Shown: in pieces, positions 8,567-17,714 of the stretch
Numbering within the stretch: the stretch's first letter is position 1
Layout: each line of letters begins with the position of its first letter
NCBI RefSeq assembly: GCF_030908245.1
Contig: NZ_JAVFJJ010000007.1
Location: forward strand, 124,001-188,000
Length of the DNA: 64,000 bases
Direction of reading: 5' to 3'
Origin: Sinomonas sp. ASV322
GTDB lineage: Bacteria; Actinomycetota; Actinomycetes; Actinomycetales; Micrococcaceae
The notes under the pieces: generated by a model
Database searches by the model: none
Told to the model about the DNA's origin: nothing
What the model saw: only the letters and a program-made list of their open reading frames with translations
Program-made: the position numbers and the translations under genes

Positions 8567-9531
8567 AACTCCTAAGCGCGAATGGGGCGCGTGGACGGAG
8601 CTCGAAGATTTGGACGATTTCCGGCATCGCTGTTCTCTTCCTCGTGGATGTGGGGCTCTCGGGTCTGGCCTTTGCTGCGGCGCGCCCTGCCGTGAGCGGG
8701 ACCGCTGGGCCTATTCCAACCTTCACTTCGGTGAACCAGCCGAAACCTAGTCCCGCTCCAAGCGCGCAGGCGACTCCGTCCGAGACGGCGAAGCTTGTCA
8801 ACACCACAGCGGCGGAAGGATCCGGGTACCGTTTCCTCGCCGCGGTGAGCTCCACGGACGGGTGGCGATCCAGCGGCGGGTCGTGTGGGGGTTCCGCCGC
8901 CGTGATCGAGCACACGACTGATGGGGGGCATTCGTGGGTGCCCGTGCCGACGGACTCCCGCTCAATGGGGCAAATCCTGGCTATGGGCGTGACCGGGAAC
9001 CGGGTGTGGACCGTTGCTGGTGGCGGGGCTAGATGTACACCCGGCTACTGGTCGAGCGCGACCGGAGCTTCCTGGGACACCTCTGACCAAGCCCTCGCGG
9101 CTGCTGCGTACATCGACTCGGATGGACATTCCTTGCACTTCGGCCAAGGGGCTGAAGCAGCGCCTTGCCAGGCCGCTCTTCGGCTTGCCGTTCGTCCTGA
9201 TGGTTCTGCTGCGCTCCTGTGCGCGGATGGCCTGTGGAGCCGAGGGGCGTCCGCGCGCGCATGGACCCACGTCGCTGTGTCGGGTCTGCTCGATCTCGCC
9301 CCCGGGCGCACAGGATTCCTCGTGGCCTTTGCAGACCCTGAGAACTGCCAAGGCGTGGCATTTGGCTCACTCCCCAGCGGGTTCACTGTGGGGGCCGTGC
9401 CAAATCGCATTGGCTGCGCAGACGGCGCAAGGGCACCGGTTGCGCTAGCAAGTGTTGGAGCAGTGGTCTGGCTTTGGGCTAGTGAGACCGTTCAGCTATC
9501 ACAAGACGGAGGTGCCACATGGAAGCGCTGA
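8563..9531 (+). CDS. Secreted/anchored BNR-repeat (beta-propeller-like) protein in the polysaccharide operon
   Basis: A 322-residue protein with no family I can name confidently. Residues about 16-40 form a signal-anchor helix, followed by a Pro/Ser/Thr linker (KPSPAPSAQATPSE). The rest carries Asp-box/BNR-type repeats, TTDGGHSW near residue 125 and SQDGGATWKR at the C-terminus, plus cysteines that could pair outside the cell. This suggests a sialidase-like beta-propeller lacking obvious catalytic residues. GTG overlaps the phosphatase stop with GGAGGAGG upstream, and the 3' end overlaps the sugar transferase by 13 bp, so it is an integral part of the operon. A polymer-binding or export role is inference. 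Confidence 0.75.
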   Translation: MKLLSANGARGRSSKIWTISGIAVLFLVDVGLSGLAFAAARPAVSGTAGPIPTFTSVNQPKPSPAPSAQATPSETAKLVNTTAAEGSGYRFLAAVSSTDGWRSSGGSCGGSAAVIEHTTDGGHSWVPVPTDSRSMGQILAMGVTGNRVWTVAGGGARCTPGYWSSATGASWDTSDQALAAAAYIDSDGHSLHFGQGAEAAPCQAALRLAVRPDGSAALLCADGLWSRGASARAWTHVAVSGLLDLAPGRTGFLVAFADPENCQGVAFGSLPSGFTVGAVPNRIGCADGARAPVALASVGAVVWLWASETVQLSQDGGATWKR

Positions 9532-10997
9532 GTCTTGGGAAGCGAGTTCCGCTTGCCGGGGGTGTCCGAGACTGGCGTCAGTGGTTGAGCCGCGGCTTGG
9601 TGTTTACCGACCTGCTAGTGCTCGTATGGGTCATCTTTGGCGTCCAGATAGCGTGGTTGGGCTTCGACAGCGACAACGTGAGCTTCCAAGGGGCTTTGGA
9701 CTCGCTCGCTGTGAATTACTCGACCGTCTCGTTGGTGCTCATCGTGGCTTGGATGGCCATGTTGGCCATCTATGACACCCGGGACGCTCGCGTCATCGGT
9801 GCCGGGCCAACCGAGTACCGGCTGATCGCGGACGCCTCTCTCCGCATGTTCGGCCTAGTAGCCATCGTCTCCTTTCTCTTTCAGATCAACCTGGCGCGCG
9901 GGTACATCTTGATCGCCTTCCCGTCGGGCGTAGCCGTACTGTGGCTCTCGCGATGGCTGTGGCGCCAGTGGCTGGGCGTGAAGCGTCAGACGGGGGAATT
10001 CTGTTCGCGGGTGCTCCTTGTCGGCACTCCGACTTCGGTCCGACACCTCCGCATTGAACTTGCCCGGCATCCCGAGGAGGGATACCACGTTGTCGGTGAG
10101 TGCTGGTCCGGAGTCGCTTCCGGGTCCGTTCAGGAACCGAGCGTTCCGGTCTACTTCGATCTCGATTCCATCGATCAAGCGATGGCTGAAACGCGGGCCG
10201 ACACTTTAGTGATCACGAGTGCTGAGGAACTCACGCCAGAGACGGTCCGACGTCTTAGCTGGAAGCTGGATGGCGACCGGCAGCAACTCATCGTTGGTGC
10301 GAGCCTCACGGACGTTGCTGGTCCTCGTATCCACACGCGTCCCGTCGCCAGCTTGCCGCTCATCCATGTCGAAGTTCCGCGTTACGAGGGGCCCAGGCAT
10401 CTCGGAAAGCGCGCACTCGACATCGTCGGATCGGCGGCTCTCATCATGCTTCTTGCTCCTTTGTTGGTGGTGCTTGCGCTTGTCGTCAAGCTCACGAGCG
10501 CGGGCCCTGTCATCTATCGGCAGGAGCGAGTCGGACTCAACGGCAAGTCCTTCATGATGTACAAATTCCGCTCTATGCGCGTGAATGCCGACGCGGAACT
10601 GGCACAGCTGCTCACGACGCAGGGGAAGGGCGACCGGCCCCTGTTCAAGGTCGACGACGATCCTCGCATCACGCCGGTGGGGCGTTTCCTCAGGAAGCAT
10701 TCCCTCGACGAATTCCCGCAGCTATTCAATGTCCTTTTCGGAACCATGAGCCTTGTGGGCCCGCGCCCTCAGCGTCACGGCGAAGTCGCTCTCTACGACG
10801 AGGCCGCACGGCGTCGACTGCTGCTCAAGCCAGGAATGAGCGGTCTGTGGCAGGTAGGCGGGAGATCGACATTGTCTTGGGAGGATTCGATTCGCCTGGA
10901 TCTGTTCTATGTAGAGAATTGGTCATTGACCGGCGATCTCATAGTCCTGTGGCGGACAATTAGAGCCGTTCTCGCGCCGGGAAAGGAGGCCAAATGA
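9519..10997 (+). CDS. Polyprenyl glycosylphosphotransferase (initiating sugar transferase)
   Basis: A 492-residue membrane enzyme of the WbaP/CpsE type that loads the first sugar-1-phosphate onto undecaprenyl phosphate. The N-terminal half has about four membrane helices and a CoA-binding-like Rossmann domain (LLVGTPTSVRHLRIEL). The catalytic bacterial sugar transferase domain has a reentrant helix (KRALDIVGSAALIMLLAPLL), then RQERVGLNGKSFMMYKFRSM, LRKHSLDEFPQLFNV and LVGPRPQ. It overlaps both neighbouring genes, which implies coupled translation. The sugar could be glucose, galactose or an N-acetylated derivative; the sequence does not decide. Confidence 0.93.
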   Translation: MEALSLGKRVPLAGGVRDWRQWLSRGLVFTDLLVLVWVIFGVQIAWLGFDSDNVSFQGALDSLAVNYSTVSLVLIVAWMAMLAIYDTRDARVIGAGPTEYRLIADASLRMFGLVAIVSFLFQINLARGYILIAFPSGVAVLWLSRWLWRQWLGVKRQTGEFCSRVLLVGTPTSVRHLRIELARHPEEGYHVVGECWSGVASGSVQEPSVPVYFDLDSIDQAMAETRADTLVITSAEELTPETVRRLSWKLDGDRQQLIVGASLTDVAGPRIHTRPVASLPLIHVEVPRYEGPRHLGKRALDIVGSAALIMLLAPLLVVLALVVKLTSAGPVIYRQERVGLNGKSFMMYKFRSMRVNADAELAQLLTTQGKGDRPLFKVDDDPRITPVGRFLRKHSLDEFPQLFNVLFGTMSLVGPRPQRHGEVALYDEAARRRLLLKPGMSGLWQVGGRSTLSWEDSIRLDLFYVENWSLTGDLIVLWRTIRAVLAPGKEAK

Positions 10998-12559
10998 CTA
11001 GCAATTTGGCAGCTCCGATTAAACGCAGAGTTTGGGTTGTCAATGGTGCCGCGAATCTGGTGCGTGCTGCGTCAGGGAGCCTCGAGAACCTTCTTCTTCC
11101 GCTCATCCTGCTCTGGCTGCTGCCAAAGGATCAATATGGTGCGTGGGCGATCGTCTTCTCGGTCTCGACCTACGTCACCTATCTCGACCTCGGGCTGCAG
11201 ACGGCGGTTCAGACCAACGTCGCGCGATGGGCAGGGTCGAATGATCCGGTCGGCGCTGCCCGGATGGCCTGGACCGGCGTCAAGGTTGCCCTCATCGTCG
11301 GGGGTGTCGCCTTCGTCGCTCTGGCCACAGCTGCGAGAGCTCTCGGGAGTATCTTCCCTGATGTCCCCGCGGGATTCCTCCAACAAGCAGCTGAGGCCCT
11401 CGTGCTCTTGGCGGTTGGGCAGGTCGCCAACCTGTCGATCAACGTCTTGGCGTCGTACTATGCGGGGCACCAGCGGTCGGTCTTTCCTGCGCTGCTCATG
11501 TCATCTGCACGCTTGGTGTCACTCCTCTCCATCGTCGTGGTCGGCAGTTTCGAACAGCAACTTCCAGCGGTGGCCACCGCATATTCCTTGCCCTTGGTTG
11601 CGGGGTTCCTGACACTCCTGATTGCGTTTCTTCGAGAGTTGCGCCGCCTTGCGCGCGATTCGGATCGGGTCGCGCCGGTCGCCGTCGTCGGATCCCGCGT
11701 CGGTCACCTTCTGCGCTACTCCGGTCCTCTCATGATCTGGAACGTGTGCACTTTGGCCGTGAGCGCCGCAGGAACGGCAATCGTGGGCCGCGTCGACTTC
11801 GGCGCGGTGGTCATCTACTCCATCTCGACCATGTTCGTCCTTGCGATCGTTGGCGTCGATAATGCGGTGATGTCCCCTCTTCTCTCAGAACTCGGGCGCC
11901 TGGCCGTTGCAGGGGATCGATCTACGTTGGGGCGCACAGCCGTGAAAGCCACACGAATTAACTCTGCGATCCTCGCCATGCTCATTTGCATCAGTTGCGT
12001 CGTAGTCGCCGTTCTAGCAAACACTGGCCGCTTCACGGGGCAACGCACTGATGCGACGATCGTGGCGATTCTGCTGATCATGGCCGCCGCTATCCGGATC
12101 ACCATGACGCCTCTCACCTTCGCATTTATTTCCACGGGAGACCACCGGCGCATCGTCGCTCAGCCGGTCCTCGACGCACTCATCAATTTGGTGTTGAGCA
12201 TCGGGTTGGGACTCGCGTTTGGTGTGATCGGCGTCGTTGTGGGGGGTGTCCTCTCTGGAGCGATATCTGTCGTGTTGGGCATTTCATGGTCACGCCGCGC
12301 AGCTCGCTTCCGAGATATCGTGACGGCGCAAGACATCGTCCGCTCCGTGGGGGAACCCATGATGTGTATCTTGCCCGCAATTGCGATGACGCTCGTGGCG
12401 CCTGGGTTCGCCTTTCTCGGATCCATCGCCTCGATCATCATTGTCGCCGCAGCGTCATCGCTGAGCCTGTCGTTGGTCTGGTTCCGGTCCTTGCCGAGGG
12501 ACGTGAGGACTTCGCTCGCGGGAGACCTGCTTAGACGACGGCGCATGGCCAAGACTTGA
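10994..12559 (+). CDS. Polysaccharide flippase (Wzx-like, MOP superfamily)
   Basis: A 521-residue protein with about 12-14 hydrophobic helices across its full length and few charged loops. The N-terminus VVNGAANLVRAASGSLENLL and the following DQYGAWAIVFSVSTYVTYLD are typical of oligosaccharide flippases that move lipid-linked repeat units across the membrane. ATG overlaps the sugar transferase stop (ATGA) and follows an AAGGAGG Shine-Dalgarno. Together with the Wzy-like and Wzz proteins it completes a Wzx/Wzy-dependent pathway. Confidence 0.9.
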   Translation: MTSNLAAPIKRRVWVVNGAANLVRAASGSLENLLLPLILLWLLPKDQYGAWAIVFSVSTYVTYLDLGLQTAVQTNVARWAGSNDPVGAARMAWTGVKVALIVGGVAFVALATAARALGSIFPDVPAGFLQQAAEALVLLAVGQVANLSINVLASYYAGHQRSVFPALLMSSARLVSLLSIVVVGSFEQQLPAVATAYSLPLVAGFLTLLIAFLRELRRLARDSDRVAPVAVVGSRVGHLLRYSGPLMIWNVCTLAVSAAGTAIVGRVDFGAVVIYSISTMFVLAIVGVDNAVMSPLLSELGRLAVAGDRSTLGRTAVKATRINSAILAMLICISCVVVAVLANTGRFTGQRTDATIVAILLIMAAAIRITMTPLTFAFISTGDHRRIVAQPVLDALINLVLSIGLGLAFGVIGVVVGGVLSGAISVVLGISWSRRAARFRDIVTAQDIVRSVGEPMMCILPAIAMTLVAPGFAFLGSIASIIIVAAASSLSLSLVWFRSLPRDVRTSLAGDLLRRRRMAKT

Positions 12560-12614
12560 CCTCCAACCTGCCAGTACGCCCCTCCTCCCACGCTGACGAG
12601 AGAGAGCCAATTTC

Positions 12615-13715
12615 ATGATCGACACCGGCCACAGTGAATCACCCCGACGAGTCGTCCTCACAGGCGGGTTAGGCTTCATCGGGACAAAAATGGTCGACCG
12701 GCTCATTGATTCTCATGAGATTTTTGTGGTCGACAACCTTCATCCGCAGGTCCACCAAGACCGCCGTCGAGTCGATGAACTCCCCGAACGTGTGACGTTC
12801 CTTGAGGGTGACGTCGCAGATCCTTCGAACATGCAGGCAGTCGCGGCGTTCCGCCCGCATGTCGTCGTCCACCTTGCGGCCGAAACCGGGACGGGCCAGT
12901 CACTTCTCCAGTCCCGGAGGCACGCCGAGGTTAATGTCACCGGTACCGCCACTCTTCTCGATGCTCTCGCTGGCGCCGACGCGCTCCCCGAAAGACTCGT
13001 CATTCCCTCGTCGCGAGCCATCTACGGGGAAGGCGTCTGGACGCTGGCATCGGATGAGAACGTCTCTGCGCACGGGCTCCCGCGGGATCCAACCCGTCTT
13101 GCAAATGGCGAATGGCTGCCCACCGGCCCCGATGGCGAAGAACTCGGCTCTCCGCTGCCGAACAATGCCGCACGTTCAGAACCGCGCCCGGCCAACGTCT
13201 ACGCGGCGACCAAACTTGCCCAGGAGAATGTCGCACGCGCCTGGTGTATTGGGCTAGGTGTTCCCCTTTCATTGCTTCGACTTCAGAACGTCTACGGAGC
13301 TGGGCAGGCTACGGGTAACCCCTACACGGGCGTGCTCACGTTCATGGCAAAACAGGCCCTGGCCGGAGAGCAGATCAACGTCTACGAGGGTGGGGGCATC
13401 ATTCGCGATTTCGTCAACGTAGCGGACGTGGCCGATGCGCTGACGCAAGCCGCGCTCGACCGCACACAGGACAGCCTGACCGTGGACATCGGCTCAGGTG
13501 ACGCTAAACCGCTTGAAGAAGTTGCCCGCCTGCTGAGCGAACTCGCTGGCGCCCCTGAGCCTCGGCTGTCCAACGACTTCCGCGCGGGCGACGTTCGAGC
13601 GGCCTATGCCGACATCGATGCCGCAGGCCACGCTTTGGGCTTCTCGCCGAAGGTTGGCCTGCGAGACGGGCTCCGCGAGCTTCTTTCTTGGGTCGGATCG
13701 GAGGTCTCGAAATGA
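12615..13715 (+). CDS. NAD-dependent nucleotide-sugar epimerase (dTDP-L-rhamnose 4-epimerase-like)
   Basis: A 366-residue extended SDR. The cofactor motif is VVLTGGLGFIGTKMVDRL, and the catalytic pair is YAATK (Tyr and Lys near residues 196-200) with Ser in SSRAIYGEG. The segments HLAAETGTGQS and SSRAIYGEG resemble the Tll/WbiB group that interconverts dTDP-L-rhamnose and dTDP-6-deoxy-L-talose. That substrate call is from remembered motifs; UDP-glucose 4-epimerase is the main alternative. It has a GAGAGAG Shine-Dalgarno and overlaps the next gene by ATGA. Confidence 0.85.
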   Translation: MIDTGHSESPRRVVLTGGLGFIGTKMVDRLIDSHEIFVVDNLHPQVHQDRRRVDELPERVTFLEGDVADPSNMQAVAAFRPHVVVHLAAETGTGQSLLQSRRHAEVNVTGTATLLDALAGADALPERLVIPSSRAIYGEGVWTLASDENVSAHGLPRDPTRLANGEWLPTGPDGEELGSPLPNNAARSEPRPANVYAATKLAQENVARAWCIGLGVPLSLLRLQNVYGAGQATGNPYTGVLTFMAKQALAGEQINVYEGGGIIRDFVNVADVADALTQAALDRTQDSLTVDIGSGDAKPLEEVARLLSELAGAPEPRLSNDFRAGDVRAAYADIDAAGHALGFSPKVGLRDGLRELLSWVGSEVSK

Positions 13716-14668
13716 CTCGTGTGTCAGTTGGCGTGGTCACCGTGACCTTCAACAGTTCGTCCGTGCTCGACGACTTTCTCGCAAGCCTGTGGGCGCAGGA
13801 GGGCGTCAACGTGCGCCTTTACTCCGTGGACAACGATTCGCAGGACTCGACCGTTGACCGCCTCACCGAGGAGTCTTGTCACCATCCTGCGACCGTCATT
13901 GCGAACGATGCCAACTTCGGTGTTGCCGTGGGCAACAACCAGGGCATCGAGGCAGCGCTCGCCGACGGGTGCGACTGGGTGCTTCTTCTGAACAACGACA
14001 CGATGTTTTCTCCAACGTTCATTGCCGACCTCGTGCGCGTGGCGAATCACCGCGGGCTCGACATCGTCTCCCCGCTGATCGAAGCTACGGAACCTCCTGG
14101 CTCGAACTGGTATTCGGACGGAGTAATTCAGCCGTTCAAGGCGATGAAGACCACACACCTCGGCATGGGAGACCCTCTCCTTCCGGCCAGTCACCCCGAA
14201 GTCGTGGCGGTCGATTACGCTTCGACTTGCGCCCTCCTCGTTCGGCCGGTCGTCTTCGAGACGGTTGGCCTCATGGATCCGATCTACTTTGTCTATGGCG
14301 ACGACGTTGATTTTTGCATCCGTGCGAAGCGCGCCGGCTACCACTACACGGTAACCTCTAGTGCTGTTCTCACTCATAAGGCAAGCAGTCTCACCGGTGA
14401 ATTCACCGGCGCTTTTGCCTCACATTGGATCACCCGAAACTGGGTTGTTGTCGCCCGCCGTCACTGCTCGCCCCTCCAACTGTTCGTCGGAAGCGTCTAT
14501 ATGGCTATGTGGGTAGTCGGCCGACTTGTTTTCCGTCGCGAGAGTCTCTCCGTGACCCGACGACGGATCAACGCAGTGCGAGAAGGATGGCGCCTCGACT
14601 TGAGGCCAGAGCCTCCGCGACTCTCCATCACTAAGGTCCAGGTACGAACAACAAAGGGGGAACCATGA
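13712..14668 (+). CDS. Glycosyltransferase family 2 (rhamnosyltransferase-like)
   Basis: A 318-residue GT-A fold enzyme. ATG at 13712 overlaps the epimerase stop and follows GGAGG. Nucleotide-binding motifs VVTVTFNSSSVLDDFLASL, SVDNDSQDST and NDANFGVAVGNNQGI lead to the metal-binding acidic motif in WVLLLNNDTMF. GDDVDFCIRAKRAGY is the acceptor-side ED-like motif. A C-terminal hydrophobic patch (LFVGSVYMAMWVVGRL) may associate with the membrane. It resembles the RfbF-like GT2 subfamily that adds rhamnose, consistent with the epimerase upstream. Donor and linkage are unproven. Confidence 0.88.
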   Translation: MTRVSVGVVTVTFNSSSVLDDFLASLWAQEGVNVRLYSVDNDSQDSTVDRLTEESCHHPATVIANDANFGVAVGNNQGIEAALADGCDWVLLLNNDTMFSPTFIADLVRVANHRGLDIVSPLIEATEPPGSNWYSDGVIQPFKAMKTTHLGMGDPLLPASHPEVVAVDYASTCALLVRPVVFETVGLMDPIYFVYGDDVDFCIRAKRAGYHYTVTSSAVLTHKASSLTGEFTGAFASHWITRNWVVVARRHCSPLQLFVGSVYMAMWVVGRLVFRRESLSVTRRRINAVREGWRLDLRPEPPRLSITKVQVRTTKGEP

Positions 14669-15213
14669 GCAGTTCCGATGTTTTCTGGAAGATTTGGTCC
14701 GTCGCGGCCGCGTCCCGCCGATTCGCGTCATTCGGAAATCGAACGTGGATACGGAGGCCGATGATGATCGTGAACCCTCAATACATGTCCATCGGAAGCA
14801 ACTGCTTCATTCGTGATGGAGCCCGCCTCGAGGTCGTCATTCGGCCTGGCGAGGAACCGGGCCGTCTCACGGTTGGAGATCGAGTCACGATGGAGCAGGA
14901 CGTACACATTGTCGCGGGTGATTCAGTAATCATCGAGGACGACGTGGCGATAGCGCCGCGCTGTTTGATTGTCGATGCCACGCATCCTATAGGTTCACCC
15001 GGAGACGGAAACCGGGCACGAACACTCTCCAGCGAACCATCTTTCGTGCACTTGGAAAGGAGAGTGTTTCTTGGGGCAAACGTCGTTGTCCTAGCCAATG
15101 TGCGCATCGGGGCCAACAGTGTAATCGGGGCTAATTCAGTGGTCACCCACGATATCCCGGCAAACTCTGTGGCCGTTGGGGCTCCGGCTCGAGTCATCAG
15201 GAGGATAGAGTGA
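14665..15213 (+). CDS. Acyltransferase with left-handed beta-helix (hexapeptide repeats)
   Basis: A 182-residue trimeric LbH acyltransferase of the WcaF/LacA/NodL type, probably O-acetylating a sugar of the repeat unit. Imperfect hexapeptide repeats run from about residue 45 to 178 (IGSNCFIRDGARLEVV, VGDRVTMEQDVHI, IEDDVAIAPRCLI, LGANVVVLANVRIGANSVIG). DATHP supplies the expected active-site His. ATG overlaps the GT2 stop and follows AAAGGGGGA. The C-terminus VGAPARVIRRIE is canonical, so the gene is complete. Confidence 0.9.
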   Translation: MSSSDVFWKIWSVAAASRRFASFGNRTWIRRPMMIVNPQYMSIGSNCFIRDGARLEVVIRPGEEPGRLTVGDRVTMEQDVHIVAGDSVIIEDDVAIAPRCLIVDATHPIGSPGDGNRARTLSSEPSFVHLERRVFLGANVVVLANVRIGANSVIGANSVVTHDIPANSVAVGAPARVIRRIE

Positions 15214-15262
15214 TCAGGCGAAAACAACCTGACGATTTGGAGCAGCTGGTGATGGGGGTTCT

Positions 15263-16309
15263 GTGAAAATTTTGCACGTCACAGAATGCGTCGGCGGTGG
15301 GGTCGCGCGAGCTATCGATTGCATTCCTGGCTCGATGCCCAGCTGCGAGCACTTCCTCTTGAGCGTCCGGCCCGACGTTCAGACGCCATCGGGCAGGGGT
15401 TTCGCGGGTACAGCAATCCTGCCGGAAGGGCATATCAAGCGCATCCTCGCCATCCGGCGAACGGTTTCAGAACTCCGTCCCGATGTCATTCACGCACATT
15501 CGAGCTGGGCTGGATTCTATGTCCGAGCCATGAGTCTCCCCGGTCGAATCGTGTATCAGCCACACGGTTACGCTCTTGAACTCGGTGGCTGGTTACGTCG
15601 AATCGCTTTCACGGCCGCCGAGTGGATGCTTGCGCAAAGGCGGTCATCCGTCGCGGTTTTGTCGCCCCACGAGTTCGATATTGCTGGTCGCCTCAATGGC
15701 GGCGTGCGACGGGTCTTCGTGCCGAACGTGCCGACGGTATCCCCCCGCCCGGGTCGCGCGGTGAGTCGATCGCGTCGCGTGGTCATGGTTGGTCGCCTCG
15801 GCTACCAAAAGGACCCCGAATACTTCGCGGCTCTAAAGCAGTGCGTCGCCTCACAGGATGGCACTATTGAATTCCGTTGGATCGGTGATGGCGATGTCGT
15901 GCGAAGGCGTGATCTTGAGCGAGCTGGCGTCACGGTCACGGGGTGGCTCAACGATAATGACCTTGTTGAGGAACTCGAAGCTGCCGGCATCTACGCCCAT
16001 ACCGGCAGATACGAGGGCTTCCCTCTCAGCGTTCTCGATGCGGCCGCCTGTGGCTTGCCGGTAGCGGCGCGAGCCATTCCCGCGTTCGACGGCCTCCCCG
16101 TGGCGCAATTCGAGAGCCTCTTCGAACACGCCCAAGCGATCGTTGAGTTCTTCGCGGGCCCGGGCAGTGACAGCGACCTCGCGGCACGCAATGCTGAGCT
16201 GCTGAAGATCATGAGTCCCGTCGAGCAGGAGGCGGCACTCCGCCGACTGTACGATCCTTTCGCGCCAGCCGACGAATCTTTCGTGATCGCAACGGGTGCA
16301 CGACTGTGA
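15263..16309 (+). CDS. Glycosyltransferase family 4 (GT-B)
   Basis: A 348-residue GT-B enzyme starting at GTG with MKILHVTECVGGGVARAID. The N-terminal acceptor domain includes DVIHAHSSWAGFYVRA and QPHGYALELGG. The C-terminal donor domain starts near residue 170 (VVMVGRLGYQKDPEYF) and contains the E-x7-E region GRYEGFPLSVLDAAACGLPV. It follows the acyltransferase after a 49-bp gap, the largest in this part of the locus. The next gene begins within its 3' end or a few bases after it. Confidence 0.9.
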   Translation: MKILHVTECVGGGVARAIDCIPGSMPSCEHFLLSVRPDVQTPSGRGFAGTAILPEGHIKRILAIRRTVSELRPDVIHAHSSWAGFYVRAMSLPGRIVYQPHGYALELGGWLRRIAFTAAEWMLAQRRSSVAVLSPHEFDIAGRLNGGVRRVFVPNVPTVSPRPGRAVSRSRRVVMVGRLGYQKDPEYFAALKQCVASQDGTIEFRWIGDGDVVRRRDLERAGVTVTGWLNDNDLVEELEAAGIYAHTGRYEGFPLSVLDAAACGLPVAARAIPAFDGLPVAQFESLFEHAQAIVEFFAGPGSDSDLAARNAELLKIMSPVEQEAALRRLYDPFAPADESFVIATGARL

Positions 16310-16328
16310 GGGACGGAAGGGCTATGCG

Positions 16329-17714
16329 TTGACCACTCTCGGAATAGTCTTCCTAAGCGCGTACGGACTCGCCTTGTTCGGCGGTCGTCGATGGGTGCTC
16401 CTCGTGTTGGCGTCGTCCATTGCGTTCAACGACTCCGCGGTGATCGTGCTCGGAGAAGCGACGATCTCGCCGTTCTATTTCGGCCTGATCCTCTATTCGA
16501 TTTGCTCGTTCACCGCCTGGCGACGAGGTCCGGGTGCCCAATCCAGTGGATTTCGCGGCAGGGTAGTACTGGTTATTCTGCTCGTATATTGCACCTTCGT
16601 GACGGCAATCTCGCCAGCGTTATTCGCGGGCCTCGGCGTCATCTCAGCCACGAATGGAATCGATGAGCAAGTTCGATCTTTGACTCCGCTGACCTTCACG
16701 CTATCGAATTTTGCGCAAATTGCGTATCTGCTTCTGAATGTCATGTTTGTTTGGCGAAGTCAGCGTGACGGCACCTTTGAAGGCCGTCACATCGCCATCG
16801 GCCTTGCGATCGGTGCTATTGTGGCGTGCTCTTCCTTTATGGGAGACGTCTGGCCTCATGCGCTTTTTGACAATTCCCCTCGGGGTTTCTACACGATTGA
16901 GACCGGTCGGTTTCGTGGTCAATTCAGCGAGCCTTCACACCTCGGGGCATTCGCCGTCATAGCCACCATCTATTTCGGAGCTACCCTGGCTCGCACCAAA
17001 ACGGTGCGCGGATTCGTCGGCTATGCAGTGCTGACTTTCATGGCAGTGGCACTTCTCTATGCTTCAGCTTCAGGCACGGCAGCTATCGGATTGGGCGCGG
17101 CAGTGCTGGCCATGTTGGCTATATCGCTCCGCGGACGCCGGTTTGGAGGTTCTACGCGCGTCCGACTTCCCGTCTTCCTAGGCGGCCTCGTTGCGGTGGT
17201 GATGCTGACGGTGCTGCTACCGAGCATCATCGACGTGATCAAAGCCATTGTCGACAGCAAGCTTGGCTCGACCTCGCTGACTAACCGCTCGCTCGTCGAC
17301 CAGAATTCGATCGCTGTGTTGTTCAGGACGTTCCTGCTCGGGGCTGGTGACGGCAGTAACCGAGGTTCTTCGCTCTTATTGATGTTGCTGAGCCAGATAG
17401 GACTCATCGGAACGGCTCTCTTCCTCGTGGTTGCTCTGACGTCAATCTTCCGAGGCCTGTCGTCGAGGGCTAATGCGCCTGCGGCTCTGGCTCTCATCGG
17501 CTTCTTGTCATCGGCGTTCGTCTCCCTCCCGGACTTCGCTTCGCCGATCCTCTGGTCGCTGATCGCGGTGACGTATTCGACAGCTTTCGTGCGCCAAGAA
17601 GGAGGGGCCGCGCTGGGGGCGGTCCCGCGTGGTGTCGTCGACGAGCGCGTGAAATCGACCGGTTCAGCTCTCGAAAGTGAATTTGCTACGGTGACGGGAT
17701 ATGGCACGCGATGA
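16329..17714 (+). CDS. O-antigen/capsule polymerase-like membrane protein (Wzy-like)
   Basis: An integral membrane protein of about 461 residues with roughly 10-12 transmembrane helices and one large extracytoplasmic loop (about residues 175-215, FRGQFSEPSHLGAF). This is the topology of Wzy/WaaL proteins. The late motif GAGDGSNRGSSLLLMLLSQIG resembles the second conserved loop of such polymerases. TTG at 16329 is preferred because GGAAGGG lies about 8 bp upstream; GTG at 16296 in the same frame would overlap the previous gene by 14 bp. Sequence conservation in this family is low, so the call rests on topology and context. Confidence 0.8.
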   Translation: MTTLGIVFLSAYGLALFGGRRWVLLVLASSIAFNDSAVIVLGEATISPFYFGLILYSICSFTAWRRGPGAQSSGFRGRVVLVILLVYCTFVTAISPALFAGLGVISATNGIDEQVRSLTPLTFTLSNFAQIAYLLLNVMFVWRSQRDGTFEGRHIAIGLAIGAIVACSSFMGDVWPHALFDNSPRGFYTIETGRFRGQFSEPSHLGAFAVIATIYFGATLARTKTVRGFVGYAVLTFMAVALLYASASGTAAIGLGAAVLAMLAISLRGRRFGGSTRVRLPVFLGGLVAVVMLTVLLPSIIDVIKAIVDSKLGSTSLTNRSLVDQNSIAVLFRTFLLGAGDGSNRGSSLLLMLLSQIGLIGTALFLVVALTSIFRGLSSRANAPAALALIGFLSSAFVSLPDFASPILWSLIAVTYSTAFVRQEGGAALGAVPRGVVDERVKSTGSALESEFATVTGYGTR

